From Anaerocolumna sp. MB42-C2 (GTDB taxonomy: Bacteria; Bacillota; Clostridia; Lachnospirales; Lachnospiraceae), in contig NZ_CP133190.1 of NCBI RefSeq assembly GCF_030913705.1, positions 1,736,001 to 1,800,000 on the forward strand: 64,000 nt of DNA, given 5' to 3'. Shown piece by piece: positions 27,223 through 37,200 of the stretch (position 1 is its first letter; every line of letters starts with the position of its first letter). The notes beneath the pieces are model-generated. The model was not told the origin of the DNA and did not search any database. It was given only the letters and a program-made list of their open reading frames with translations. Position numbers and translations under genes: made by a program.

Positions 27223-29016
27223 ATGTTGAATAGAGAAAGTATATTAAAGAGGTGTCTAGCGTATATAGCACATGAGAATCTATCTAAAATGGAGTATATA
27301 TATCAATATGATAAAGTTGATATAGCCAAACAGTTTATAAAGGATACTATGGAATTAGACCCTCACACTCAGTCTTTTGAGGATATTAGAAAGAATGTCT
27401 GCTACATTGTAAGTCATATGCGGATTGAATTTCCGGACGATGATACTGAGTTTTATAACACAGTTTTTAATCGACTTCTGTTTTTGGAAGGACTGCCAAG
27501 GAAAGAGTATGAGATTTTGAATAACAAGGTACAGGGGTTATACCAAAAAATTGATAATTTGAAAGCACAAATCCGTGCCAAAGAAACCCAGATAAAAACG
27601 AGTGAGAATGAGAATGAAAGACTTTTTGATGCTTTAGAAAGAAAAATAAATATGCTCCGAAGTAAATGTCAATCATTTAAAAATGAACTGCAACAAAAGG
27701 AAACGCTTGCAGTTGAGATATTTCCAAAACTTGATTATGAAGGAAGAAAATGCAGGCATTATAAACAGTTATTAGATGCTGAATTAGTTGAAATACAAAG
27801 TATTGATTTAAGAAAAAAGGCTTTGTCAATCTGCTCTAGTATTACATCCGAAGACAACAACTACAAGTATTACATATCTTCTTTAGAGGATAGTGAAGCT
27901 GTATTTCTGCCTGACTGCGACTATAGTATATCAGTGAAGTTTGCTAAAGAGATGAATAAATTTATTGAGAGGTTCGATAAGTTTACTTTTGATGAAGAAG
28001 CGTTTAAAGAAGCCAGCTTAGCATATCCGTACCACTCCAATATTATAGAGAGTCTAAGGAATAACTCAGTTGTAGAATATAGAGACTTTTTAGCAAGGTA
28101 TATTCAAGAAAAGAGTATCTGTGATTATATAATTGAAAATGTTAATAATAACCATGTTATTAACAAAAGACTTGATGTGCTGAAAGGAGCTTTAGAAAAC
28201 TATAACAGCAAGCAATATTTATCGTTTGTGAATATTGCGGCTATACAGATTGAAGGTATGTTTTATGATTATTGTTTTGAAATGGACATTCAACCTAAAA
28301 AGCTGAACTCATTTACTATAAATACAAAATTAGATAGATTACACGATAAACAGGCTTTTAATGCTTATGAGTATTTTGCTTTTGACTTTCCTCTGATAAG
28401 AAATAAAGTCGCACATGGATTATTGACTAATGGAGAAGCTATAATTGAAATTGAAAAAATAGCCCATGAAACCCTTTTGGATTTACAATATCTGGTTTAC
28501 GTGTTTCAGACAAATAAAAAGTTTCCTTATAGCTCACCTTTAGAGTTTATTGAAGCATATAAAAACTCAAATATAAATGGATATGCTTTTCATGCAAAAT
28601 TAAATAACACTGACCCAAAAGATGAATGTCTGTATTCTCATATAAAAAGATATAGATATAACATTACCCCACATGACCCATTGAACAATTTACAATGGAT
28701 ACTAAATCCAATGTATGATGACGTATACCAGTTCTATGAAATATCAAAAGAACATGAAGAAACGAGAAATCGACTGTTAAGTTGTGACTTTATACAATTT
28801 ATCGGTGACAAAATAAACAAGTATCTTCCTCCGAGAGGTCTTTCTTCACATGATGAAGAAATTGTTGACGAACTTGAAACATGGGTTCAGCTACTTCAAC
28901 CTATTATATGTTATTGCAGGGATAACAATATTAGTAAAGAAGTTATTAAAAAGGTTATTAGCCTTAAAGAGTTAACTGAGAATAATATTACGTGTTATAA
29001 GCAAAGCATCTATTAA
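27223..29016 (+). CDS. Large coiled-coil HEPN protein of unknown function
   Basis: 597 residues from ATG 27223 (GGAGGG upstream); the ATG at 27196 has no ribosome site. Residues about 85-165 form a long coiled coil (VQGLYQKIDNLKAQIRAKET, FKNELQQKETLAVEIF). Residues about 300-440 are helical and include YEYFAFDFPLIRNKVAHGLL, where R-N-K-V-A-H is the HEPN RX4H motif, preceded by FVNIAAIQIEGMFYDYCFEM. The C-terminal 150 residues are unassigned. The gene stands alone, plus-strand, among defence genes of the opposite strand. A single-protein abortive-infection type effector is my inference; DUF-level assignment would need a profile search. Confidence 0.6.
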   Translation: MLNRESILKRCLAYIAHENLSKMEYIYQYDKVDIAKQFIKDTMELDPHTQSFEDIRKNVCYIVSHMRIEFPDDDTEFYNTVFNRLLFLEGLPRKEYEILNNKVQGLYQKIDNLKAQIRAKETQIKTSENENERLFDALERKINMLRSKCQSFKNELQQKETLAVEIFPKLDYEGRKCRHYKQLLDAELVEIQSIDLRKKALSICSSITSEDNNYKYYISSLEDSEAVFLPDCDYSISVKFAKEMNKFIERFDKFTFDEEAFKEASLAYPYHSNIIESLRNNSVVEYRDFLARYIQEKSICDYIIENVNNNHVINKRLDVLKGALENYNSKQYLSFVNIAAIQIEGMFYDYCFEMDIQPKKLNSFTINTKLDRLHDKQAFNAYEYFAFDFPLIRNKVAHGLLTNGEAIIEIEKIAHETLLDLQYLVYVFQTNKKFPYSSPLEFIEAYKNSNINGYAFHAKLNNTDPKDECLYSHIKRYRYNITPHDPLNNLQWILNPMYDDVYQFYEISKEHEETRNRLLSCDFIQFIGDKINKYLPPRGLSSHDEEIVDELETWVQLLQPIICYCRDNNISKEVIKKVISLKELTENNITCYKQSIY

Positions 29017-29037
29017 TAAATCAATATGGAGATTTAC

Positions 29038-29214
29038 AGTAGTTTACTAGGGACTGTTTATAGTTTCTTTTAACTCGTTTTACAGAGTTTCTCATTTTGG
29101 GCTTAACGATAATACACAAAAATCCATGAAACGCAGTCAAGGCAAGGGTTTCAGCCTTTACGGCGATTCTTGGATTTTGTAAAATTTTAAGGCTCCACGA
29201 AAATAAACCCTATG
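29038..29214. other. Non-coding spacer with imperfect inverted repeat
   Basis: CAAAAATCCA (about 29117) and TGGATTTTG (about 29172) face each other around a 45-bp segment, and the flanks carry GGGACTG and GGCTCC-like ends. It could be an insertion-sequence or MITE scar, or a terminator shared by the convergent genes. Confidence 0.3.
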
Positions 29215-30177
29215 TTAATATTCTTGTGATAATACCTTAGTCCCCATATCAAACTGCTGATAAAATACAGGAATATTGTACACTTGTCTTAACCCGGTTA
29301 GATACTGAATGTCCTCATTATTTGGCTCTGACTTGGTTACGATTATTAGCTTATCAGCTCGCTTTTTGGTTGGGTAATGATTATACTCTAATAACTGGCC
29401 CAAGGCTTGTCTGATTGCTAATTTTACAGTAGTAGCTGTTTTTATCTCGAAAAATATTTGCCTACCCTGCAGGTCTATTGCCCGGATGTCTACAAAATCT
29501 TTATCTGTCTCCACCTTTGTAAACCCAATCTGTATTAAGTAATCTTTCAGAGCATTGGATACCTCATTGTGTTGTAAGTGCATCATATAATCCGATGCTT
29601 TTACTGTTACTTCTCCGGTCTTCTTAGCTTTTTGAGATGCTTTTTCCAAATATGCTTCATACCCCGGTAGTTTCTCTAAATACTTATCTACCTCTGCATC
29701 TGCATTGGTTATACCCGATTGTGGATTATTACTTACAAAATCATCAATTATCGGTTTTACCACCGTTATGTAATCATTGAGTGCTTGCATAAACGGTAAA
29801 TTGGCCGCATAATGCCATTGCCATTTATGTTCTTTCATTAATTTGAATTTTCTACCTATAGCATCTTCCAAAATTTGAGTTAATTTATCTGTATAGGCTG
29901 CTCTCTCCTCATTATCCCGACAGCTTATTTCCAAGTATACCTCAGACTTGTTATTGATAACCATTGCAATATTATATATTTTCTCTAAGGAATCAGTCCC
30001 TAACCAGAATGTAATCTGAAGGTATTCATCATTTCCTCGGAAATACAAACCCTCTGACAATCTACCTTTATTATCAATCATTCGAGGTACAAAGTGAAAA
30101 TCTTTGTGATTAATTTTATACTCTAAAAGGTAATCCAAGCACTCCGCATGAATTGGGTGTAAGTCTATCTTTGTCAT
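29215..30177 (-). CDS. PD-(D/E)XK nuclease-fold protein, partner of AbiH
   Basis: 320 residues with an AGGAG site. The N-terminal 190 residues are unassigned (a DUF-like domain with WHYAANLPFMQALNDYITVV). The C-terminal 110 residues fit a restriction-endonuclease fold: a helix (VSNALKDYLIQIGFTKVETD), then D in KDFVDIRAIDLQGRQIFFEI with the E-I-K triad residue, and LAIRQALGQLLEYNHYP. The spacing D-x(14)-E-x-K is the PD-(D/E)XK signature used by Mrr-like and VRR-type nucleases. It lies 11 bp downstream of the AbiH gene, so the pair forms an operon. Confidence 0.68.
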   Translation of the reverse strand: MTKIDLHPIHAECLDYLLEYKINHKDFHFVPRMIDNKGRLSEGLYFRGNDEYLQITFWLGTDSLEKIYNIAMVINNKSEVYLEISCRDNEERAAYTDKLTQILEDAIGRKFKLMKEHKWQWHYAANLPFMQALNDYITVVKPIIDDFVSNNPQSGITNADAEVDKYLEKLPGYEAYLEKASQKAKKTGEVTVKASDYMMHLQHNEVSNALKDYLIQIGFTKVETDKDFVDIRAIDLQGRQIFFEIKTATTVKLAIRQALGQLLEYNHYPTKKRADKLIIVTKSEPNNEDIQYLTGLRQVYNIPVFYQQFDMGTKVLSQEY

Positions 30178-30188
30178 AATTTTGCTCC

Positions 30189-31349
30189 TTATATGAGTTT
30201 CATAGGGCTTTGAAGTTTAAAAGTAATTGTTTTGGTAGGTCCACCAGTCCTTTGGATTAATTCATTTTGACCTATTACTTTTACTAAGTTAGTAATTTTT
30301 CTACCCAAGTCATCTTTATCATAATAAAAGATAGTTGTCTGTACCCACTTATTCAAGATTAAGTCACTTAATATATCTTTATCTGTAATATCACATGAAT
30401 GCCCAAAGATATATAACTCATGCGCTCCTTTATCAATCATTTCTCCATAAACTGGTTCTTTTTCCTGTACTTGATGCTGTAATATGACTAACCAGTCCTT
30501 ATACTTACAACCCGTTCCTTTAAAAATGCGTTGGTAGTACTTCTTAAACCCAATAAATGATACTTCTGAATCCCTCTTATCTTTATGAAGATACTCATCT
30601 ATTCCAAGAACCATATTATTATCTTCAACTGCTCTGGATGAGATTGCCTTTCCATGAATATAATCATATTCAATTTCCTTGTCGAAATTATAAACTTTTT
30701 TATATGTATCAGTATAATTGAAACTTAATATACTATCTGGTTTAATACCCTCTATATCCATAGACTTCTTTTCAATTTCAATCTTATCTACAAATAGGGT
30801 TAAATACAATTCAAATGCTCTTATTAAGTTGTTTAAGTCCCCAAGCAAGCGATTCCTTACACCCTCAAATGATATGAAAGCTTCTCTATCTTCATTATAT
30901 TTTAATGCATTACTGCAATTATTTCTGCAGTAAAAATCAGATAAATATTTATTACTTATTTGGATTGTTCCATTCACAATTATCTCATCTTTGATTGAAC
31001 CTTTTATATCATTTTCCAATGATTTGATTACTGTACCAATTTCAGATTCAAAATCTATCCAATTTTCATTTATATAGCTTTGGTTTGCCCAAAAATATTC
31101 TACCCAAAAGTTATACCCAATTAGCTTTTGCCACATAGCTTTATTGTTATGTATACCATTATCATTTAAGAAAACATCATCAGTGATTATTCTTTTTATA
31201 ATCTTGTTTAGATATCCCCAATCAACACTTTCTAATGTCTCACCATTTAATAAAGAATTAACTACCCTTATGAACTCCAAAAAGTCTGCATATGTTGTTG
31301 GTAGTTGATGTGCGAGGTCAAATCCATTACCTATTACTAGAATTTTCAT
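30189..31349 (-). CDS. abiH: AbiH-family phage abortive infection protein
   Basis: 386 residues. The N-terminus MKILVIGNGFDLAHQLPTTY followed by ADFLEFI is the AbiH signature, a Rossmann-like GxGFDxAHxLPTxYxDFL motif. Later conserved blocks are SILSFNYTDTY near residue 208, YIHGKA, and LYIFGHSCDITDKDILSDLI near residue 330. Lactococcal AbiH gives phage abortive infection by an unknown mechanism. The FNYT and GHS patterns resemble SIR2-like or DUF4917-type folds, so nucleotide or NAD handling is possible. It is directly followed by the PD-(D/E)XK protein. Confidence 0.88.
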   Translation of the reverse strand: MKILVIGNGFDLAHQLPTTYADFLEFIRVVNSLLNGETLESVDWGYLNKIIKRIITDDVFLNDNGIHNNKAMWQKLIGYNFWVEYFWANQSYINENWIDFESEIGTVIKSLENDIKGSIKDEIIVNGTIQISNKYLSDFYCRNNCSNALKYNEDREAFISFEGVRNRLLGDLNNLIRAFELYLTLFVDKIEIEKKSMDIEGIKPDSILSFNYTDTYKKVYNFDKEIEYDYIHGKAISSRAVEDNNMVLGIDEYLHKDKRDSEVSFIGFKKYYQRIFKGTGCKYKDWLVILQHQVQEKEPVYGEMIDKGAHELYIFGHSCDITDKDILSDLILNKWVQTTIFYYDKDDLGRKITNLVKVIGQNELIQRTGGPTKTITFKLQSPMKLI

Positions 31350-31383
31350 TTTTCTATCCGACCTTTTCTTCCATGTATCTTGA

Positions 31384-31692
31384 TTAGTTTATCCCCTTAA
31401 ATCCATATTCTTTTAATCTTTTTCTACATGCTTGTATTTCATTTTCTGTAAATAATTCCTTATATTTTGGCTCTACAACAAACCGCTCAGCTGTTAAGTC
31501 TAATCTATTCAACTCGAACAACCTAATATATCCGTCTGTTGGTTTATCTTGCATTACTAACTTCTTCGCAGTAGCTAGTCCTCCGTATTCTCCGACCATA
31601 GCTGCAAAGATTTTCGGATTATAGCCTATTTTCCTTGCTTCTCTACAAATAAAACTCATATCCCCATTAAATTGCATTTCCAAATCAGTCAT
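31384..31692 (-). CDS. Unknown 102-residue protein in the AbiH cluster
   Basis: I prefer the ATG at 31692 (MTDLEMQFNGDMSFICREAR), which has GGAAAGGG upstream. The C-terminal half has a conserved-looking pattern, PTDGYIRLFELNRLDLTAER, then VVEPKYKELFTENEI and RKRLKEYGF. I have seen this kind of helical module at the end of nuclease-like proteins, but I cannot name the family. It lies 34 bp upstream of abiH in the same direction, so it may be part of the same defence operon. Confidence 0.6.
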   Translation of the reverse strand: MTDLEMQFNGDMSFICREARKIGYNPKIFAAMVGEYGGLATAKKLVMQDKPTDGYIRLFELNRLDLTAERFVVEPKYKELFTENEIQACRKRLKEYGFKGIN

Positions 31693-31835
31693 AAAATCAT
31701 CCCTTTCCTTTGCTACCATATTAGGTTATTTCAATCTTAGTAAAGAACGTAAAATTGGTAAAAGATTTTCCCTCTCTTGCTGACGATAGCTTTCTGTAAT
31801 TTTTTTATACCATAAATATAAATAATTTTACTTTT

Positions 31836-32447
31836 TTACAAATTATCCACCAGGTCAGTTATAAAACTAACCATCTGTTGTCTTTCTTTCTGTACTTTAG
31901 CTTTTTGCTTATTTTCTTCAAATTTATCAAAAGCTTTATTTGTGATGTTTTGTAGTTCTTCGACTTGGTTCTTGTCCAAACTTACCACATCATTATTTCT
32001 ATTTCCATATTCAGTATTAATGTAATCTAAACCACTATTACCAGTAATATTATCTGATTTTGCTGCATCTTCTTTAGTAAGTAATGCGTCAGTACCCAAT
32101 GCATTATTTATCACAGTCGCACTATGTGATTGTAATACATTCTTATCATTGTTTTTGCCATATTTAGCATCTTCCTTATTATTAGCTACTAAAGCCGCTT
32201 TACATATTTTTTCAGTAGCCTTTATAAGTTGATTACCAGCTTCCGAATAAAAATCTGTACAATCATCAACAATGCCTTTATCTTCGCATTCCTTAGCATC
32301 CTCCATAAGTCTTTCACCTGTTTTTTTATTTCTAAGTGCATGTGCTTCCATAGTTTCAGACTGTTTCTTTTCATAATCCGCTGTTACCTCTTGTTGCTGT
32401 TGTACCTTACTTTCTATTGCAGGAACTATAGGAACAATTCTATACAT
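31836..32447 (-). CDS. Unknown Lys/Glu/Asn-rich helical protein
   Basis: 203 residues, GGAGG 5 bp before the ATG. It is highly charged and helical, with only two to three cysteines in the segment DAKECEDKGIVDDCTDFYSE. An Asn/Asp-rich middle (NSGLDYINTEYGNRNNDVVS) separates two coiled-coil-prone ends. No signal peptide or known family. It could be the first gene of the transcript leading to abiH, but a 117-bp gap separates it from the small gene. Confidence 0.5.
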   Translation of the reverse strand: MYRIVPIVPAIESKVQQQQEVTADYEKKQSETMEAHALRNKKTGERLMEDAKECEDKGIVDDCTDFYSEAGNQLIKATEKICKAALVANNKEDAKYGKNNDKNVLQSHSATVINNALGTDALLTKEDAAKSDNITGNSGLDYINTEYGNRNNDVVSLDKNQVEELQNITNKAFDKFEENKQKAKVQKERQQMVSFITDLVDNL

Positions 32448-32484
32448 CTGTACCTCCTACTAATTATTAATATTTAATTTGTAA

Positions 32485-32529
32485 TTAATGCGCTATATCA
32501 AAACCATTACCCAATACAAGTATATTCAT
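32485..32529 (-). pseudogene. Remnant of a second abiH gene (first 14 codons)
   Basis: ATG at 32529 opens MNILVLGNGFDIAH and then TAA. The full AbiH at 30189 starts MKILVIGNGFDLAH, so this is a divergent, truncated second copy of the same conserved N-terminus. Confidence 0.65.
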
Positions 32530-32741
32530 TTTGGTTCTTCTTAAAGTAAAATTTAATCTTTAGGATAATAATACCATATTATCTGTATAATACACTATTT
32601 TTTTACAATTTTATTTAGGGAGAAGAACGGTTATTTGATGATATGCGAACCTCAACAATTCTAAAGCAAAATCCTTATATGCTTAACAGACGAGCGATTT
32701 TGAGCAACAGACTTTGAAGTTATTTTAAGGTATTAATATAA

Positions 32742-32775
32742 TACTAAAGGCACGGAAATTTTCGTGCCTCTAGTA
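32742..32775 (-). terminator. Hairpin after the 32802-33293 gene
   Basis: AGGCACG/CGTGCCT (32748-32769) with outer TACTA/TAGTA, 27 bp past the stop codon. The downstream T tract is weak. Confidence 0.5.
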
Positions 32776-32801
32776 AATCTACGTTATTAAATTGGAGTTT
32801 A

Positions 32802-33293
32802 TCAATTTGTTTCTCTGGCTTTATCAATCCAGCTATACTTCTCATCCTTGTACCGACCGATAAATTCATCTCTGTCATCATAACGATGTCCTATTAAATT
32901 AGGACGAATATAGTCTCTTGCGGATAAAATTATATCCGCGGGAGTATCGTTATCTGCCAGAGCCATCATCGCAAGGATATATCCTATATAAAGTCCATCT
33001 AAATATCCCTCCTGATGGAAATTTGAAATCAGATGATTATCTGACAAGCCATTATAGCCCTTCGGCACGAGACCTTCCTCAAAGAGATGTTCAGACCACA
33101 AAGCGGCTATTTCCTGTTCTATCTCTGTGCTATTGTGTAACTGTTCAATTATTTTTGGAAAATCTTGTACTTTACCTTCAATATAATCAAAAATAGCATC
33201 TATGCCTATTTTTATCAATCCCTTTGCCCTGTTGTTAATATCAGCTTTAGCTCCATCAAGCATTCCATCACCCAAATGCACATTATTATTCAT
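32802..33293 (-). CDS. Unknown 163-residue protein near the restriction operon
   Basis: It starts MNNNVHLGDGMLDGAKADIN, is mostly helical and acidic, and ends with a polar tail. The segment EEGLVPKGYNGLSDNHLISN followed by GYLDGLYIGYILAMMALADN may contain an amphipathic or membrane-touching helix. No family recognised. A ribosome site GAGGAGG is present about 7-12 bp upstream. Confidence 0.5.
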   Translation of the reverse strand: MNNNVHLGDGMLDGAKADINNRAKGLIKIGIDAIFDYIEGKVQDFPKIIEQLHNSTEIEQEIAALWSEHLFEEGLVPKGYNGLSDNHLISNFHQEGYLDGLYIGYILAMMALADNDTPADIILSARDYIRPNLIGHRYDDRDEFIGRYKDEKYSWIDKARETN

Positions 33294-33465
33294 TGGTTAT
33301 CCTCCTCTAATTCCAATTCAAATTTATTTAAGAATACCATAAGCTGGCATAAAAATATACACTACATCGTAATCATTAGTTATATATAGGTTTTTCTTTC
33401 ATGGTCATTTCACACCCCGCATCCTCAAAGGTCATAATTCTGTATTATTTGTTAATGATTACATA

Positions 33466-33494
33466 TTGAAATCCGAACAACCGTTCGATATAAT
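33466..33494 (+). promoter_or_regulatory. SOS-regulated promoter (LexA box inside the spacer)
   Basis: TTGAAA (33466-33471) and TATAAT (33489-33494) are 17 bp apart. Between them CGAACAACCGTTCG (33474-33487) is a perfect palindrome outside its 4-bp centre and matches the Gram-positive LexA operator pattern GAAC-N4-GTTC. An AGGAGG site (33504-33509) and the beginning of a Y-family polymerase gene follow. Confidence 0.75.
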
Positions 33495-33520
33495 GGCATC
33501 AAAAGGAGGCGAACACTTGT

Positions 33521-33556
33521 TTGGAAAAGTTAATATTTCACATAGATGTAAACTCA
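33521..33556 (+). pseudogene. Stub of a Y-family (DinB/UmuC-like) DNA polymerase gene
   Basis: Beginning with TTG at 33521, 11 bp after AGGAGG, the frame reads LEKLIFHIDVNS. This matches the start of clostridial UmuC/DinB proteins (LIFHIDVNSAFLSWEA), including the first catalytic Asp. Homology stops after codon 12, exactly where the convergent metalloprotease gene's 3' end begins. The gene was replaced by the restriction cluster. Confidence 0.65.
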
Positions 33557-33559
33557 AAG

Positions 33560-34255
33560 CTATTCCATAAAATCCAAGGTTTGCCCGTTGAGAGTAACTT
33601 TTACCTCACGCCACAATGGCATAAATTTATCCATATATGCTACAAATCGTTCGTTGTGTGTTCTTTCTAACAGGTGAGTAAGTTCATGTATTATAACATA
33701 TTCTAAGCACTCTGGGGTCTTTTTAGCAAGCTGCAAGTTAAACCATAGCTTACCTGTATCAGTGTTGCAAGTACCCCACTTAGAGGTCATATACTTTGTC
33801 TGCCAGCCTGTTGGAACACACCCGGTAATCTTGATACACTTAGGTAGTACACGCTCGATTTCAGCTTTAAGCAGCTCACGATACCATTCTCTCACAAAGC
33901 CCTCTCTTAAAGCCGCAGAACTTTCCTTTCGTACGGTAAGTATTGCCTTGTTACCAGATAGAACCATACCGTTCTTGTTACCATACTCGGTCTGCAAATA
34001 ATACTGCTTGCCCCAAACATACAACGTTTCGCCTGAAACATACTCACGCTCTGACTGCCTTGCTTGTTCGTCGTACTTGGCAATTTGCCTCTTTATCCAG
34101 CTTGCCTTTGTTCGTACAAAATGTTCTATTGCTTCATCGCTCATAGAAAGTGGTGCAGAAACAGACACATCTCCGTTAGGCGGCTTTACGTACAGGTGCA
34201 TATTCTTGATATTCTTTTTACACACCTCTATCGGTATACCAGATATTATTAGCAT
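33560..34255 (-). CDS. SprT/YgjP-like zinc metalloprotease (DUF45)
   Basis: 231 residues with the zinc-binding motif LEYVIIHELTHLLERTHNER (HExxH with a downstream Glu/His) and the family's WGTCNTDTGKLWFNLQLAKK. These YgjP-type proteins often sit at the end of type I restriction operons, as here: the gene begins 3 bp after the hsdR stop. Their role in restriction is not established; control of HsdR levels by proteolysis is one idea. Confidence 0.87.
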   Translation of the reverse strand: MLIISGIPIEVCKKNIKNMHLYVKPPNGDVSVSAPLSMSDEAIEHFVRTKASWIKRQIAKYDEQARQSEREYVSGETLYVWGKQYYLQTEYGNKNGMVLSGNKAILTVRKESSAALREGFVREWYRELLKAEIERVLPKCIKITGCVPTGWQTKYMTSKWGTCNTDTGKLWFNLQLAKKTPECLEYVIIHELTHLLERTHNERFVAYMDKFMPLWREVKVTLNGQTLDFME

Positions 34256-34258
34256 TTA

Positions 34259-37200
34259 TTAGTACTCCTCTTGTTCAATAATTAAACTGTATATACGCTC
34301 AACCTCATCCTTGTTTTTAAGTATCTTATGAAGTGCTTGCTTGATACGTCGCTCCTTAAACTCATTATGTCTGAAATCAGCTTGTTTACTCTCCCGAACC
34401 GCCTTATCAAGAGCGATTGCAAGTGCTTCGTCCTCGCCACAATTATCATATAAGGCCCTTAAAGCACCACTGTGCCTAACACTTTCAGGGTAATGTGTGT
34501 TATTTTCAGGTGTTTCTGCATTTTTAACCAGCTCAACATATTTCTGTAATAGTTGTTCATATGCAATAGCACCTTCATGACGTGCTTTTACAAGTTCGTC
34601 AAGTATCTCAGACATACGAGCATAGTATTTAGGGTTAATAAGTATCTTTTCTACAACCTTACGCCGAATGTTGTTCTCGATAGCCTCAGCTGCCGCTTGT
34701 TTACCTTTACCACCAAGCTGCTCTCCTTGCACCAAAACAAAGTCAAGTAATGTGTAATCATCAAATTCACCAAGTTTTCGGCTATCGTCAGCTTTGATAT
34801 ATGTATCAATAAGCCTACGCATATCAGACTCATAAGATTTAAGGTCAATAAAGTCACCACTTGCATTTCCGATAGTTTCTTTAAGAGATGTATAAAATAG
34901 TACCAGCTTCTCAATTTCAGCCTGCTCGGTATCACTATAGCCAGCGTCAGACATTTCACCCTTAATCTCCGCATAGGCACGTACAAGACGATTTACAAGC
35001 TTATAGAGCTTTTCACGACTACGTGAGCATAATTCATCGTCAATACCACCTACACCATACTCACCACAGAAATAATGAAGAAAGTCTATTTCTGCTCTCG
35101 GTGCAGGCACACCACCACATAAGTCATCCAGTTCTTCTAAAATGGTGTTTAAGTACTTTTTGGCCTCGTTGAGCCTATCTTTAATCAAGCCTACAATATC
35201 TTCCTCAGCATAGCCTTCAAACGCTCCTGAGGTGTATTTATTAAGTGCATCAGCAAGATTACCAAATAGCTGTTTATAGTCTACGATATACCCGAAATCT
35301 TTTGCTTCACCGTCTAAACGATTTACACGGCAGATAGCTTGGAATAGGCCATGGTCGTGCATTGACTTGTCTATGTAAAGATAAGTGCAAGGTGGGGCAT
35401 CAAAGCCTGTAAGGAGTTTATCAACCACAATAAGTAACTTCATCTGTGCAGGCTCATCTATAAATTTACGCTTAACTTCAGCTTCAAAGTCCTCAACTGT
35501 TTGTCCGTTAAGCATCTTCGTGTAAACTTCGTACTTTTCAAACTCCTCTGCATCTTCTGTCTCTGTACGCAGATTGCTTGCAAGAGGTACGAAAGAAGTA
35601 ACTATTGCACACTGCTTAAAACCACGTGATTGGAATATTTCATAATACTTACACGCTGAATAAATAGAATCAGCAACAAGCATAGCATTACCATTACCGT
35701 CAGCGATACGAGCCTTAGTATCAAAATCAGCCATAATATCCTCAGCTATAACCTCTAAACGCTTGCGAGAGCTGTACATCTTTTGCATATTGCCCCATTT
35801 AGACTTAAGCTTGGCTTTAGCCGCATCATTAAGCCCACGTGTCTTTGTTTCAAAGTATAGGTCAATCTTGTCCTGTGCAGTAATAATTTGCTCAATGTCA
35901 CGAGCCTCATAACGTAAGTCAAGCACAACACCATCAGCAACAGCCTCGTCATACTTATATGTGTGAATATAGCCAGGTGAGAATACCTCTATACTGGTTT
36001 CTTTATCCTTAACAAGCAACGGAGTTCCGGTAAAACCTATAAAGATAGCATTAGGAAGTACCTCTTTCATCGCCCTGTGTAAAAGACCGCTCTGAGTTCT
36101 GTGACATTCATCTACGAACACCACAAAGTCACCCTTAGCCTTGAAGTTGGTAGGTAACGCAGCTTTTAAGTCCTTAATAAACTGCTCTACATTTTTCTTA
36201 GCTTGGTCCTCAGTGTTTTCGGTATTGTTACGAACACCAAACTTATGAATAAGTGAACTTATAAGGCGCTTTTCACTCTTGTCTAAGCGTTCAATAAGGT
36301 CGGCACAGGAGCTTGTGCGATAAATAAGCTCATCAACACCCTTGTATACCTTTTCCATTTGCTCGTCAAGCTCATCACGGTCGGTAACGATAAGCACACG
36401 GGCATTAGGATTATTTTCAAGAATCCATTTAGATAGCCACACCATAGTCAGCGTTTTACCGGAGCCTTGTGTATGCCAAATAATGCCGCCTTGCTTGCGG
36501 CTGAGCTTTATTTGAGCCTTCTTTATACCAAAGTATTGGTTATGTCTGCACGCTTTTTTAACTCCTTTATCATAAACAATAAAATTGTGCATAATGTCAA
36601 GGAATCTACGTTTATAAAACATACTGAAAAGCTGACAGTCAAGCTTATCGGACAGAGATTTGCACTTATCTAATATACTAAGTGACATTTCATCTAACGG
36701 TTGTGCCGCTGTGTTTACTTCATCATTCTTCCATTCGAGGTAATACTTTTCAGGTGTTTCTATGGTGCCATAACGCAAGCCTTCGACACTGTTTCCAGCC
36801 ATAGTAAACTGGATAGTGGTAAAAAAAGGCTTGTTAAAGTGCTCACTCTGGTTAGAAATATTCTGACGGATACCTTGTGATACCGATACAGTTGACTTTT
36901 TAAGCTCGATAACAGCCAGTGCAATTCCGTTTACGTACACTACAAGGTCAGGACGACGTATGTTTCCATCCTTGATAGTTACTTCCTCAGCTACGCCAAA
37001 CTCATTGTTATGAGAATGTTCCCAGTCGATAAAGTACACCGTTGTGTCGGTCTCACCCGGATTTTCGTGTACCTTCGCACCGTATTTAAGCAGAGAATAC
37101 ACGTCTTGGTTTGCCTTGTACAGCCCTTGTTGAAGGTTTCCCGCTGCGCGAGTCAGCATATCCACTGCCTTAGTTGCAAGTGCCTTGCTATAACCGCCAC

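Larger units (their letters stand above)
32448..32801. other. Intergenic segment with AbiH stub and terminator
   Basis: It holds a 14-codon AbiH start remnant (32485-32529), AT-rich DNA, and a hairpin (32742-32775). Nothing else is recognised. Confidence 0.45.
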
